DNA of 64,000 nt from Aeromonas caviae (GTDB taxonomy: Bacteria > Pseudomonadota > Gammaproteobacteria > Enterobacterales > Aeromonadaceae): NCBI RefSeq assembly GCF_000819785.1, contig NZ_CDBK01000094.1, forward strand, positions 1 to 64,000, read 5' to 3'. The position numbers and the translations under genes are program-made. Below are positions 36,097 to 45,300 of this stretch, piece after piece. The notes below the pieces were generated by a model. The model worked only from the letters and a program-made list of their open reading frames with translations. It made no database searches and had not been told where the DNA came from. The stretch's first letter is position 1; every line of letters begins with the position of its first letter.

Positions 36097-36118
36097 CACT
36101 GAGATCGTTTTCACATTT
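36097..36118 (+). promoter_or_regulatory. CRP-like site of the ribose operon
   Basis: The half-sites TGAGA and TCACA are separated by 6 bases; CRP consensus is TGTGA-N6-TCACA, so 9 of 10 core bases match, and the flanks ATC and TTT fit too. The site centre is about 61 bases before the start point predicted from TATCTT at 36156-36161, the classical class I position. Confidence 0.7.
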
Positions 36119-36155
36119 TCGTCATCACTGCCTAGACCCGTTAACGGTTAACACC

Positions 36156-36161
36156 TATCTT
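36156..36161 (+). promoter_or_regulatory. Candidate -10 box of the ribose operon
   Basis: TATCTT lies 12 bases before the RbsR operator; the expected -35 position (TAGACC) is poor, as is usual for CRP-dependent promoters. Confidence 0.4.
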
Positions 36162-36172
36162 TCGCCCTAATG

Positions 36173-36188
36173 ACGCAACCGGTTGCGT
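36173..36188 (+). promoter_or_regulatory. LacI-family operator, probably for RbsR
   Basis: ACGCAACC-GGTTGCGT is a perfect 16-base palindrome with central CG, typical of LacI/GalR-family operators. It lies 54 bases before rbsD, immediately downstream of the predicted start point, so binding by the RbsR encoded in this operon would block transcription. Confidence 0.75.
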
Positions 36189-36242
36189 AACCGATTGCCC
36201 AACTCAATATCCATATGCGGTCCCAGGCCGCCGAGGTGCTGT

Positions 36243-36662
36243 ATGAAACGAGGCAAGCTGCTCAATGCTCCCTTAAGCGCGCTGGTCGCGCAGATGGGCC
36301 ACACCGACGAGATCACCGTCTGCGACGCTGGCCTGCCCATTCCGGCAGGCCCCGAGCGTATCGATCTGGCGCTGATGGCGGGCACCCCCAGCCTTGAAAC
36401 CGTACTGACCGCCCTGCTCACCGATCTGGTGGTGGAGAAGGTGATCATGGCAAGCGAGATCAAGCAGATCAGCCCCGCCGCCCATCAGGCGCTGGTGGAT
36501 CAGCTGGAGGCCCACGCCGCGGCTCAAGGCAAGCCCATCACCATCGAGTACTGCCTGCACGAAGCGTTCAAGGCTCGCTCCTGCCAGAGCAAGGCAATCG
36601 TGCGCAGCGGCGAGGTGACTCCCTACGCCAACCTGATCCTCTGCGCCGGTGTGGCGTTCTGA
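36243..36662 (+). CDS. rbsD: D-ribose pyranase
   Basis: RbsD converts the beta-pyranose form of ribose to the furanose form used by RbsK. The start at 36243 ([20 protein letters not shown]) gives 139 residues, the same as E. coli; GAGG lies 7 bases upstream. The catalytic His in [18 protein letters not shown] and the C-terminal [15 protein letters not shown] are conserved. First gene of rbsDACBKR. Confidence 0.96.
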   Translation: MKRGKLLNAPLSALVAQMGHTDEITVCDAGLPIPAGPERIDLALMAGTPSLETVLTALLTDLVVEKVIMASEIKQISPAAHQALVDQLEAHAAAQGKPITIEYCLHEAFKARSCQSKAIVRSGEVTPYANLILCAGVAF

Positions 36663-36697
36663 ATTCTTCAAAGAAGGCCTCTTCAAGGAAGCTGCAA

Positions 36698-38227
36698 ATG
36701 AGCACAACCTCCCCCCTCTCACCCATTCTGGAGCTGACCGGGATCGTCAAGACCTTCCCCGGGGTACGCGCCCTCGACGAAGCGGGTCTTCGGGTCTATC
36801 CGGGCCAGGTGATGGCCCTGCTCGGCGAAAATGGCGCTGGCAAGTCGACCCTGATGAAGGTGCTGACCGGCATCTACCAGGCCGATGCGGGCAGCATCAG
36901 CTATCGCGGCCAGCCGGTTCACTTCAAGGGCCCCCGTGACTCTCAGGATCAGGGGATCAGCATCATCCACCAGGAGCTGAACCTGCTGCCGGAGTTGTCG
37001 ATTGCCGCCAACATCTTCCTCGGCCGAGAGCCCCGTACCCGTTTTGGCAGCATCGACCACAAACAGCTGCGCGAACGGGCCAGCACCCTGCTGGCGCGAC
37101 TTGGCGTCAAGCACGGCCCGGATACCCGACTCGGGGATCTCTCCATCGGTGAACAGCAGATGGTGGAGATCGCCAAGGCGCTGTCGTTCGATGCCAGCGT
37201 CATCATCATGGACGAACCCACCGATGCGCTGACCGACACCGAGACCGAGCAGCTCTTCACCGTCATTCGCGAACTGCGCGAGCAGGGCTGCGGCATCGTC
37301 TACATCTCCCACCGCCTGAAAGAGATCTTCGAGATCTGCGATCGGGTCACCGTGCTGCGGGATGGCAAGTGGATCGGCGAGCAGGCGGTGAGCGATCTCG
37401 ATGAAGACAGGATCATCGAGATGATGGTGGGCCGTCGGCTGGAAGAGCAGTACCCGCGCCTGGTGCGCGAGCTCGGCCCGGTCAGCCTGCAGGTGAAGGA
37501 TCTGGCCGGTCCCGGCGTGCGCGGGGTGAGCTTCTCCCTGCGTCAGGGGGAAATTCTGGGCTTTAGCGGCCTGATGGGCTCCGGCCGCACCGAGCTGATG
37601 AAGCTTATCTACGGTGCCAGCCCCATCAGCGCTGGCCAGGTGACGGTAGATGGCCACGCCCTGGTACCCAGAAGCCCGGCCGATGGTCTGGACGCCGGCA
37701 TCGCCTATATCTCCGAGGATCGCAAGGGTGACGGCCTGGTGCTGGAGCTGTCGGTGCGGGAGAACATGAGCCTGTGCGCCCTCGGCGAGTTCATTCGTGG
37801 CGGCAAGATTGACGGCAAGGCCGAGCGCCAGGCGGTAGGGGACTATGTGCGTCTGTTCAACATCAAGACCCCGAGTCAGGATCAGCTGATCAAGCTCCTC
37901 TCCGGCGGCAACCAGCAGAAGGTGGCCATCGCCAAGGGGCTGCTGACCCGGCCCAAGGTGCTGATCCTGGATGAACCGACCCGCGGCGTCGATGTCGGCG
38001 CCAAGAAGGAGATCTATCAGCTCATCAACCAGTTCAAGAAGGAGGGGATGAGCATCATCCTGGTCTCCTCCGAAATGCCGGAAGTGCTCGGCATGAGTGA
38101 TCGCATCATGGTGATGCACGAAGGGCGCATCAGCGCAGAATTCAACACCCGCGATGCCAATCAGGAGAAGCTGATGGCAGCGGCAGTCGGTAAACAGTGG
38201 CAAGCAGAGCAAGAGGCAGCACAATGA
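36698..38227 (+). CDS. rbsA: Ribose ABC transporter, ATP-binding protein
   Basis: A 509-residue double ATPase of the sugar CUT2 class. The first domain has GENGAGKST and [15 protein letters not shown]; the second has the degenerate P-loop [12 protein letters not shown] and [16 protein letters not shown]. This asymmetric pair is typical of RbsA. AAGGAA lies 9 bases before the ATG. Its end overlaps rbsC by four bases (ATGA). Confidence 0.96.
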   Translation: MSTTSPLSPILELTGIVKTFPGVRALDEAGLRVYPGQVMALLGENGAGKSTLMKVLTGIYQADAGSISYRGQPVHFKGPRDSQDQGISIIHQELNLLPELSIAANIFLGREPRTRFGSIDHKQLRERASTLLARLGVKHGPDTRLGDLSIGEQQMVEIAKALSFDASVIIMDEPTDALTDTETEQLFTVIRELREQGCGIVYISHRLKEIFEICDRVTVLRDGKWIGEQAVSDLDEDRIIEMMVGRRLEEQYPRLVRELGPVSLQVKDLAGPGVRGVSFSLRQGEILGFSGLMGSGRTELMKLIYGASPISAGQVTVDGHALVPRSPADGLDAGIAYISEDRKGDGLVLELSVRENMSLCALGEFIRGGKIDGKAERQAVGDYVRLFNIKTPSQDQLIKLLSGGNQQKVAIAKGLLTRPKVLILDEPTRGVDVGAKKEIYQLINQFKKEGMSIILVSSEMPEVLGMSDRIMVMHEGRISAEFNTRDANQEKLMAAAVGKQWQAEQEAAQ

Positions 38228-39192
38228 CAACCCAAACCCTTTCCCGCCGCGGCGTCATGAGCAAGGCCTGGTGGATCGAGAACAAGTCCCTGGTCGCGCT
38301 GCTGGTGCTGATCGGCGTGGTCTCCTTCCTGAGCCCCAACTTCTTCACCGCCGACAACCTGCTCAACATCCTGCGCCAGACATCGGTCAACGCCATCATG
38401 GCGGTCGGCATGACGTTGGTCATCCTCACCGCCGGCATCGATCTGTCGGTCGGCTCGGTACTGGCACTGTGCGGCGCCCTGGCCGCCACCATGGTGGCCA
38501 TGGAGCTGCCCATTGCCCTGGTGATCCCCCTCACCCTGGGGGCCGGCGCCCTGCTTGGCAGCATCAGCGGCCTCATCATTGCCAAGGGCAAGGTACAGGC
38601 CTTCATCGCCACCCTGGTCACCATGACCGCCCTGCGCGGCGTCACCATGGTCTACACCGAGGGGCGCCCCATTTCCACGGGCTTCAGTGACGGCGCCGAT
38701 CACTTCGCCTGGCTCGGGACCGGCTACCTGCTGGGTCTGCCGGTGCCCATCTGGCTGATGGCCATCGTCTTCCTGCTGGCCTGGTACCTGCTCAATCACA
38801 CTCGCCTGGGCCGCTACATCTATGCCCTCGGCGGCAACGAATCGGCCACCCGCCTCTCCGGTATCAATGTGGATCGGGTCAAGCTCGCGGTGTATGGTCT
38901 GTGCGGCATGCTGTCGGCACTGGCCGGGCTCATCGTCACATCCCGCCTCTCGTCCGCCCAGCCCACTGCCGGCATGGGGTACGAGCTGGATGCCATCGCC
39001 GCCGTGGTGCTGGGGGGCACCAGCCTGATGGGGGGCAAGGGCCGTATCATGGGTACCCTGATCGGTGCCCTCATCATCGGCTTCCTCAACAATGCCCTCA
39101 ACCTGCTCGACGTCAGCTCCTATTACCAGATGATCGCCAAGGCCAGCGTGATTTTGCTTGCCGTGATGATCGATAACAAAAGCAACCGTTAA
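38224..39192 (+). CDS. rbsC: Ribose ABC transporter, permease
   Basis: A 322-residue permease (E. coli RbsC has 321) with about ten hydrophobic segments and the CUT2 signatures [33 protein letters not shown] and the cytoplasmic coupling region [12 protein letters not shown]. The start is the ATG overlapping the rbsA stop; an upstream GTG at 38197 would add nine residues with no conservation. It forms the membrane channel of the importer with RbsA and RbsB. Confidence 0.96.
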   Translation: MTTQTLSRRGVMSKAWWIENKSLVALLVLIGVVSFLSPNFFTADNLLNILRQTSVNAIMAVGMTLVILTAGIDLSVGSVLALCGALAATMVAMELPIALVIPLTLGAGALLGSISGLIIAKGKVQAFIATLVTMTALRGVTMVYTEGRPISTGFSDGADHFAWLGTGYLLGLPVPIWLMAIVFLLAWYLLNHTRLGRYIYALGGNESATRLSGINVDRVKLAVYGLCGMLSALAGLIVTSRLSSAQPTAGMGYELDAIAAVVLGGTSLMGGKGRIMGTLIGALIIGFLNNALNLLDVSSYYQMIAKASVILLAVMIDNKSNR

Positions 39193-39219
39193 CAAGCCAC
39201 GCCACACACAAGGAATGAA

Positions 39220-40098
39220 ATGATGAAAAAGCTCAATACCCTGCTCGCTGCCGCCATCATGTCCGTGCTGGGCACCGCCCAGGCCGCGGATCACACCCTG
39301 GCGATGGTGGTCTCCACCCTCAACAACCCCTTCTTCGTCACCATGAAGGAGGGCGCCGAAGCCAAGGCCAAGGAGCTTGGCTACGAGCTGGTGGTGCTGG
39401 ACTCCCAGAACGACCCGGCCAAGGAGCTCTCCAACGTGGAAGATCTCACCGTGCGCAAGGTCAACGCCATCCTGATCAACCCGACCGACTCCGAAGCAGT
39501 GGGCAACGCCATTCGCCTGGCCAACAAGGCGAACATCCCGGTGCTGACCCTGGACCGCGGCGCAGCCCAGGGTGACGTCAAGGCCCACATCGCCTCCGAC
39601 AACGTGGCCGGTGGCAAGCTGGCTGGCGACTTCATCGCCGAGAAGCTGGGCAGCGGTGCCAAGGTGATCCAGCTGGAAGGGATCGCAGGTACCTCCGCCG
39701 CCCGTGATCGCGGCGAAGGCTTCGCCCTGGCGGTCACCGCCAACAAGCTGCAGGTGCTGGCCTCCCAGCCCGCCGACTTTGATCGCACCAAGGGCCTGAA
39801 CGTCATGGAGAACCTGCTGGCCGCCCATCCGACCGTGCAGGCGGTGTTCGCCCAGAACGATGAGATGGCGCTGGGTGCCATCCGCGCCGTGCAGGCCGCC
39901 GGCAAAGAGGTGATGATCGTGGGCTTTGACGGCACCGACGATGGCAAAGCCGCCGTGGCCAAGGGTAAACTGGCCGCCACCGTGGCCCAGCAGCCCGCCC
40001 TCATCGGCGCCATCGGCGTGGAAACCGCCGACAAGGTGCTCAAGGGTCAACCGGTGGAAAAATCCATCCCGGTACCGCTGCAAATCGTCAACAAGTAA
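39220..40098 (+). CDS. rbsB: Periplasmic ribose-binding protein
   Basis: A 292-residue binding protein that captures D-ribose for RbsAC and, in enteric bacteria, also signals to the Trg chemoreceptor. A signal peptide (residues 1-23, cleaved after GTAQA) precedes [23 protein letters not shown], the usual mature N-terminus. Ligand residues are recognisable in [26 protein letters not shown] and [10 protein letters not shown]. Two adjacent ATGs exist at 39220 and 39223. A UUCG-capped terminator follows it. Confidence 0.96.
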   Translation: MMKKLNTLLAAAIMSVLGTAQAADHTLAMVVSTLNNPFFVTMKEGAEAKAKELGYELVVLDSQNDPAKELSNVEDLTVRKVNAILINPTDSEAVGNAIRLANKANIPVLTLDRGAAQGDVKAHIASDNVAGGKLAGDFIAEKLGSGAKVIQLEGIAGTSAARDRGEGFALAVTANKLQVLASQPADFDRTKGLNVMENLLAAHPTVQAVFAQNDEMALGAIRAVQAAGKEVMIVGFDGTDDGKAAVAKGKLAATVAQQPALIGAIGVETADKVLKGQPVEKSIPVPLQIVNK

Positions 40099-40104
40099 GT
40101 TGTT

Positions 40105-40133
40105 GGGGGGAGGTTCGCCTCCCCTCTCTTTTT
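40105..40133 (+). terminator. Intra-operon terminator after rbsB
   Basis: GGGGAGG and CCTCCCC enclose a TTCG tetraloop and are followed by TCTCTTTTT. It lies between rbsB and rbsK and would keep rbsK and rbsR expression below that of the binding protein. Confidence 0.8.
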
Positions 40134-40145
40134 CTGCCAGTGCCG

Positions 40146-40171
40146 CCTGGTCTGGGCCCACCCAGACCAGG
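40146..40171 (+). repeat. Perfect 11-base hairpin between rbsB and rbsK
   Basis: CCTGGTCTGGG and CCCAGACCAGG enclose a CCCA loop, with no T-tract. It lies 13 bases after the rbsB terminator and 25 bases before rbsK. Such a structure could shield the rbsK-rbsR message 5-prime end from decay or mark an RNase processing site. Confidence 0.7.
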
Positions 40172-40196
40172 ATGTACTCAACCAAGGGTGATAGGA

Positions 40197-41129
40197 ATGA
40201 ATCGTCTCGTAGTCCTCGGCAGCGTGAATGCGGATCATGTGCTGCGCGTCCCCCACTTTCCCCGCCCCGGTGAAACCCTGACCGGCCACAGCTATCAGGT
40301 CGTTCCCGGCGGCAAGGGTGCCAATCAGGCGGTGGCCGCCGCCCGCCTCGGCGCCCCTGTCTCCTTCATCGCCCGCATCGGTGATGATGCCATCGGCCAC
40401 CAGATGAAGACCAGGTTTGCCAACGACGGCATCGATGTCAGCGCCGTCGAACTCGACCCCAGGCTCCCCACCGGCATCGCCATCATCTATGTGAGCGACG
40501 AGGGGGAGAACAGCATCGGCATCTCCGCCGAAGCCAACGGCGCCCTCACCCCGACCGTGGTGCAAGGTCACGAGGCGATGATCGCCGCCGCCCACACCCT
40601 GCTGCTGCAACTGGAAGTACCGCTCGAGAGCGTGCAGGAAGCGGCCCGTCTGGCTCGTGCCCACGGCACCCGGGTGGTGCTCAACCCCGCCCCCGCTCGC
40701 CCGCTTTCAAGGGATCTGCTGGCGCTGGTGGACCTCATCACCCCCAACCAGACCGAGGCCGAGCTGCTGACCGGCATCAAGGTGACGGACGAAGCGAGCG
40801 CCCGTGAGGCTGCCGCCCGCTTCCACCAGATGGGCATCGGTGAGGTGATGATCACCCTGGGGTCTCAAGGGGTCTATTGCAGCAAGGGGCAGCAACAGGC
40901 GCTCATGCCGGGCTTTCGGGTCAAGGCGGTGGATACCACGGCGGCCGGGGATACCTTCAACGGCGCCTTCCTGGCGGCCGAGCTCGCCGGCGCCGACTTT
41001 GACGCGGCCGTACGCTTTGCCCACGGGGCGGCGGCACTCTCCGTCACCCGGTTTGGAGCCCAGAGCTCCATCCCGAGCAAACAGGAGGTCGACGCCTTCC
41101 TCCTTGAACAAACTGCACAGGGGCACTGA
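40197..41129 (+). CDS. rbsK: Ribokinase
   Basis: RbsK phosphorylates D-ribose to ribose 5-phosphate. The 310-residue PfkB-family protein starts MNRLVVLGSVNADHVLRVP (compare E. coli RbsK, 309 residues) and contains GGKGANQAVAAARLG and the catalytic AVDTTAAGDTFNGAF with the Asp base. The ATG at 40197 directly follows TAGGA; a longer frame from 40140 would run through the 40146-40171 hairpin and is rejected. It overlaps rbsR by one base. Confidence 0.96.
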   Translation: MNRLVVLGSVNADHVLRVPHFPRPGETLTGHSYQVVPGGKGANQAVAAARLGAPVSFIARIGDDAIGHQMKTRFANDGIDVSAVELDPRLPTGIAIIYVSDEGENSIGISAEANGALTPTVVQGHEAMIAAAHTLLLQLEVPLESVQEAARLARAHGTRVVLNPAPARPLSRDLLALVDLITPNQTEAELLTGIKVTDEASAREAAARFHQMGIGEVMITLGSQGVYCSKGQQQALMPGFRVKAVDTTAAGDTFNGAFLAAELAGADFDAAVRFAHGAAALSVTRFGAQSSIPSKQEVDAFLLEQTAQGH

Positions 41130-42154
41130 TGGCCAATATCAAGGAGGTGGCCGCGCTGGCGGGGGTGTCGACCACCACTGTCTCCCACGTCATCAACGAG
41201 ACCCGCTTCGTCGCCGAGGAGACCCGTGAGCGGGTCTTCGCCGCCATGCGCGATCTCAACTATGCCCCGAGCCTGGTGGCCCGCAGCCTCAAGGTAAAGG
41301 AGACCAACAGCATCGGCATGCTGGTCACCACCTCCAGCAACCCCTTCTTCGCCGAGGTGGTGCGCGGGGTGGAGCGCTACTGCTTCGAGCAGGGTTACAA
41401 CCTGATGCTGGGCAACACCGAAGGACAGGCCGAGACGGCGCTCTCCTACCTCAAGATGATGCTCAGGAAACGGGTCGACGGCCTGCTCATCATGTGCAGT
41501 GAAGGGCAGCAGGAGGTGTTCAACCAGCTCGACTGGCTCAAGAGCCTGCCGGTCGTGGTGATGGACTGGGGCATGGAGAACGGCGAGGTGGATCTCATCG
41601 CCGACAACTCCCATCGCGGCGGCTACCTGGCAACCCGCCACCTGCTGGGGCTGGGTCACACTGCCATCGGTTGCATCACGGGCCCCCACAGCCGCGCCCC
41701 GGCCAACCAGCGCCAGGCGGGTTTCGAGCAGGCGATGCAGGAGGCCGGGCTCACCGTCAATCCGGGCTGGATCCAGGAGGGAGACTTTGACTGCGCCAGC
41801 GGCGCCGCCGCCATGACCCGCCTGCTGGCACTGCCAGAGCGTCCCACCGCGCTATTTGTCTGCAACGACATGATGGCCATGGGGGTCATCAGTGCCGCCC
41901 ATCAGGCGGGGCTGGTGATCCCCCGCGATCTCTCCATCGTCGGCTATGACAATGTGGCGCTGGCCCAGTTCATGTCCCCCCCGCTCACCACGGTCAATCA
42001 ACCGAAAGAGGAGCTGGGCCGCCTCGCCGTCACCCGGCTGCTGGCGCGCATCAACGGCGAGCCCATCGCAAACCGCATGATCACCGTGGATCCGGACCTG
42101 GTGATCAGACACTCCTGCGCTCCCTTTTCCTCACCGGACAGCAAACCAGTTTAA
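41129..42154 (+). CDS. rbsR: Ribose operon repressor, LacI family
   Basis: A 341-residue repressor. The helix-turn-helix (residues 3-25, NIKEVAALAGVSTTTVSHVIN) and hinge helix (APSLVARSLK) are classical LacI type, with a sugar-binding domain behind (SNPFFAEVVRGVERYCFEQGY; FVCNDMMAMGVISA; PPLTTVNQPKEELG). It is expected to release the palindrome at 36173-36188 when ribose is present. It starts within the rbsK stop codon (TGATG). A strong hairpin follows. Confidence 0.95.
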   Translation: MANIKEVAALAGVSTTTVSHVINETRFVAEETRERVFAAMRDLNYAPSLVARSLKVKETNSIGMLVTTSSNPFFAEVVRGVERYCFEQGYNLMLGNTEGQAETALSYLKMMLRKRVDGLLIMCSEGQQEVFNQLDWLKSLPVVVMDWGMENGEVDLIADNSHRGGYLATRHLLGLGHTAIGCITGPHSRAPANQRQAGFEQAMQEAGLTVNPGWIQEGDFDCASGAAAMTRLLALPERPTALFVCNDMMAMGVISAAHQAGLVIPRDLSIVGYDNVALAQFMSPPLTTVNQPKEELGRLAVTRLLARINGEPIANRMITVDPDLVIRHSCAPFSSPDSKPV

Positions 42155-42169
42155 GTGCCAGCAAGCAGC

Positions 42170-42196
42170 AGAAGGGCGGCCATGAGCCGCCCTTCT
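42170..42196 (+). terminator. Hairpin at the end of the ribose operon
   Basis: AGAAGGGCGGC and GCCGCCCTTCT pair perfectly around a 5-base loop, 16 bases after the rbsR stop. A proper T-run is missing (GTGTATTGTC follows), so it may be a weak terminator or mRNA 3-prime end stabiliser between convergent genes. Confidence 0.65.
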
Positions 42197-42243
42197 GTGT
42201 ATTGTCTCCTTGGCATCGGCCCCGAGACTGCATAAGCCACCAC

Positions 42244-43893
42244 TCAACTCAGCTTGAGATCATCCTCTTGCTGCGCCTCTCCCCGGGGAGCCAGGCGCAG
42301 CAGCCCCAGCGCCGTTGCCAACGGCTGGAGCAGCGCCTCGTACCCGGAGGGGGCTGGCAGCCAGTAGCGAATTGGCCAGCCCGCCTGCAGCAGTTCGGGG
42401 GCGCTGCTGCCAAGCTCGCTCAGCGCCAGCATGCAACCACACTCGCGCACCTTCTCAAGCAGGGTGGCATCCTGTATCAGCGCAGGCAATGCCAGGATCA
42501 GCCTCCCCTGTGGCAAGGGGGGCAGGCTCGCCAGCAGAGGGGCCAGCTGGGCAGGCTGATGAAGCCTTACCAGCAAGGTGCCACTGCATGGCTCTTCTGT
42601 CAGCCATCGCGCCATCACAGGCCCAAGGACACCACGCTCCTGCATCCAGCCCACGTCACAGGGCTGCTGGCTCACCCGCCAGCGCAGGCTGACCGCCGTC
42701 ACCGGCACGCCCTGCTCGTCTCTCATCGGCTCGCAGAGGGTCTCCAGGGGTGAAGGGGCGGCCCCCGCCAGCCATTCCCGCAGTTGGTGCAACTGCCGCT
42801 GGGCCATGTGGAGGTCAGCCTTCATCGCACTCTGATACCACACCAGGGTGGTCCCCTCACGCTTGGCCTCGTTCAATGCCAATATGGCCTGCTCCAATAG
42901 CTCATCGGCATCCTCGCCACCCTCGCACCTGGCCACTCCGAAGCGACACGCCAGATCAAAGCTGCTTTCCCGGGTCACGAACTCAAACTGCAACAGGCTC
43001 ACCATGGCGGCCATGCGGGCATCGAGATCTCCCTCTTCGTCGTCCAGCACCACGGCGAACTCATCGCCCCCCAACCGGTACGCACGGCCGGGGCATGCCT
43101 GACGCAACCGGGCCGCGACCGCCTGCAGCAGGCGATCACCAACCTGGTATCCGAGCAGATCATTGACCTGCTTGAACCGCTTCAGATCCAGCACCGCCAG
43201 CGCCTGGACCCGATCTTGCAGCAGGGATTGCCTGAGCTGCCCCTGCAAGGCCCGACGGTTGCCAAGCCGAGTCATGGGATCGAGCAGGGAGAGGCGACGA
43301 TTCTGCAGATTGGTTCGAATGAGGGCAAAGACCAGCACACAGCCCATCACCAGCAGGATCAACTGCCAGATCTGGATCCAGAACAGGCTCTGCCGCAACT
43401 GGTTGAGGGAGGCTTCCCGCTCCTGGCCGGAGAGGATCTGATCCCCAATCTGCTCCACCTGATGGGTCAAGCCGGTCAGCCGGACGAGGGCAAGATCGAG
43501 GGCTTTCCCCCTCTTCAGCTCCCCGGACTGCATCTGGGGATCCAGCGCCTTGAGTTCGTCAAAGAGCCGTTCAAGCACCTCCCCCAACCCATGCCTCGCC
43601 CGCGCATCGGCGGTCTCGGTACTGATCAGGAACACATCCAGCCGGTTCCACAGCAGATCGTAATCCAGGCTCAGGGCCGCCATGTCGAGCGCCCCGGCAC
43701 GGTAGAGGCGCACATCATAGAGAAATCGCTGGGACTCCTGCATTACCTGGCTGATGTTCCAGTGGGTGTTGCGGTAGAACATGTCAACGAGCTGCTCGTG
43801 CCGACTCTGCAGCAGCAGCCCCCAGAGGGACGAGAAAAGAAACAGCAGGGAAATGGCTGCAAGCAGCAGGTTATCTCGCTGTCGCCGCGTCAC
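42244..43893 (-). CDS. Membrane diguanylate cyclase with degenerate EAL-like domain
   Basis: A 549-residue GGDEF protein. Two membrane segments (about residues 8-28 and 172-192) frame a roughly 140-residue periplasmic helical sensor. The GGDEF domain (about 200-360) has the intact active-site motif RLGGDEF at residues 273-279, so cyclic-di-GMP synthesis is likely; the usual RxxD inhibitory site just upstream is not present. Residues 370-540 line up with an EAL fold (SLRWRVSQQ; RLILALPALIQDATLLEKVRECG; ALSELGSSAPEL), but the EAL motif and metal ligands are lost, so a non-catalytic role is expected. The start is GTG, overlapping the preceding SUOX-like gene by 4 bases. Confidence 0.85.
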   Translation of the reverse strand: MTRRQRDNLLLAAISLLFLFSSLWGLLLQSRHEQLVDMFYRNTHWNISQVMQESQRFLYDVRLYRAGALDMAALSLDYDLLWNRLDVFLISTETADARARHGLGEVLERLFDELKALDPQMQSGELKRGKALDLALVRLTGLTHQVEQIGDQILSGQEREASLNQLRQSLFWIQIWQLILLVMGCVLVFALIRTNLQNRRLSLLDPMTRLGNRRALQGQLRQSLLQDRVQALAVLDLKRFKQVNDLLGYQVGDRLLQAVAARLRQACPGRAYRLGGDEFAVVLDDEEGDLDARMAAMVSLLQFEFVTRESSFDLACRFGVARCEGGEDADELLEQAILALNEAKREGTTLVWYQSAMKADLHMAQRQLHQLREWLAGAAPSPLETLCEPMRDEQGVPVTAVSLRWRVSQQPCDVGWMQERGVLGPVMARWLTEEPCSGTLLVRLHQPAQLAPLLASLPPLPQGRLILALPALIQDATLLEKVRECGCMLALSELGSSAPELLQAGWPIRYWLPAPSGYEALLQPLATALGLLRLAPRGEAQQEDDLKLS

Positions 43894-44390
43894 GGGACAA
43901 CCTCGATGCGGATCACCTGCCAGACCATGTTGTTGTGGATGGCGGACACATCCATGTCGGGATGGGCCGAGAGGGGGACTAGCAGCCAGAGCGGCCCTTT
44001 ATTGCGACGGGTGAGCGGTTTGTCATCCTGGTAACGCACCAGGGTCAGCGGCACCTTGGCAAACAGGGAGAGATCAACCCGCTGCTGGTAGCCATTGAGT
44101 GCGGCGACATCGATGGCGCTGGCACTATCCACCTGCTGCGCCGCCAGCACGCTCTTCAGGGTCGGGCCACGATAGCGGTGAGTGCCGAGGGTCCAGGGCG
44201 TCGCCGTCTCGAATTCCACTTGTGGCAAGGCGGCCAACGCCGCCTCATCCAGGGTGATTTCCCGCTTGTCCGGCAGGATCAGTTGCAATAGCGAAGAGGA
44301 GGAGGCCTGGGTACCGAACGAGAAAAGCACCAGCAGGAGAGAGGCCATCCCGCGCATTGGAAAGTTCATGACATGTTGTGCCAGCTGCAT
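43890..44390 (-). CDS. SUOX-like periplasmic protein without metal ligand
   Basis: A 166-residue exported protein. A signal peptide occupies about residues 1-30 (cleaved near TQASS). The mature part resembles the oxidoreductase molybdopterin-binding (SUOX) fold: YRGPTLKSVLAA, DVAALNGYQQRVDL, and GPLWLLVPLS are its usual strands. There is no Cys at all, so the residue that ligates molybdenum in true members is absent and catalysis is unlikely. It overlaps the GGDEF gene by four bases (ATGA), which suggests it is a periplasmic partner or sensor for that cyclase. An alternative start at 44369 is possible. Confidence 0.7.
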   Translation of the reverse strand: MQLAQHVMNFPMRGMASLLLVLFSFGTQASSSSLLQLILPDKREITLDEAALAALPQVEFETATPWTLGTHRYRGPTLKSVLAAQQVDSASAIDVAALNGYQQRVDLSLFAKVPLTLVRYQDDKPLTRRNKGPLWLLVPLSAHPDMDVSAIHNNMVWQVIRIEVVP

Positions 44391-44454
44391 CTTGAAGTTA
44401 GGTGTCAGTGTGGCGATTTCAGTGGGTCAATGCAACTGTGTGAAAAATCAATAA

Positions 44455-45228
44455 TTATGGGCCCCGCATCTCCATCCAGTTATGTCCCTCGACGGTGAGA
44501 GGCTGATGCACACCGCAACTTTGCAGGAGTTCATCCACAAAAGCGGGCACCAGCAAGGAAGCCGGACCATAACGTTTTTCATCGAACTGGCTGCCCACTT
44601 CGCTCGGCTCCAGATTGAGCTCCACCGTATGGGCACCGTTCAGGCCGGCCTCATGGACGAATCCGGCGGCAGGGTAGACCGCCCCGGAGGTCCCGATGGA
44701 GATGAAGAGATCGCACTGGGCCAGGGCGCTGTAGATACGATCCAACCCGAGCGGCATCTCCCCGAACCAGACTACATGGGGGCGCAGCGGGTGGGGAAAC
44801 TGGCAGCAGGAACACAGCTCTTCCTGATGGAGATCCCCGCGCCACTCGATCACCTGACCCGAGCCCGGGCAGCGGGCCTTGAGCAACTCGCCGTGCATGT
44901 GGATGAGGTTCTTGCTGCCGGCACTCTCGTGCAGGTTGTCGATGTTCTGGGTGACCAGGGTGACGCGCCCCGGCAGCAGGCGCTCCAGCCGGGCCAATGC
45001 ATAGTGGGCCGGATTGGGGTGGATCTCGGCGCGCTGCAACTGATGGCGCCGCGCATTGTAGAAACGTTGTACCAGTTCGGGATCCCGCGCATAGCCTTCA
45101 GGGGTGGCCACGTCCTCCACCCTGTGCTCTTCCCACAGGCCATCACAGGCCCGGAAGGTCTTGATACCGGATTCGGCCGAGATGCCGGCACCGGTGAGGA
45201 TCACGATATGTTTGGCTGACTGCACCAT
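44455..45228 (-). CDS. cobB: NAD-dependent protein deacylase CobB (sirtuin)
   Basis: A 257-residue class III sirtuin that removes acetyl and succinyl groups from protein lysines using NAD+. Motifs: [23 protein letters not shown] with the Tyr and Arg that read acyl-carboxylates, [13 protein letters not shown], catalytic His in LIHMHGEL, Zn Cys residues in KARCPGSG and CSCCQFP, and PHVVWFGE. The ATG lacks the long N-terminal extension seen in E. coli's longer form. It lies 72 bases after a GNAT acetyltransferase on the same strand and 64 bases before the SUOX-like gene. Confidence 0.95.
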   Translation of the reverse strand: MVQSAKHIVILTGAGISAESGIKTFRACDGLWEEHRVEDVATPEGYARDPELVQRFYNARRHQLQRAEIHPNPAHYALARLERLLPGRVTLVTQNIDNLHESAGSKNLIHMHGELLKARCPGSGQVIEWRGDLHQEELCSCCQFPHPLRPHVVWFGEMPLGLDRIYSALAQCDLFISIGTSGAVYPAAGFVHEAGLNGAHTVELNLEPSEVGSQFDEKRYGPASLLVPAFVDELLQSCGVHQPLTVEGHNWMEMRGP

Positions 45229-45300
45229 GGTTGTTCTCCTCCAACGGGTAACAGGCTGACCTTAGCACAGGAGCAAGAAGCGGCCCATTCGCCCTTGGTC

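Noticed and set aside
38161-40185. A 674-codon open frame on the minus strand
   Set aside because: It is antisense to rbsA, rbsC and rbsB, all of which are unmistakable; the His- and Gly-rich product is typical of a shadow frame.
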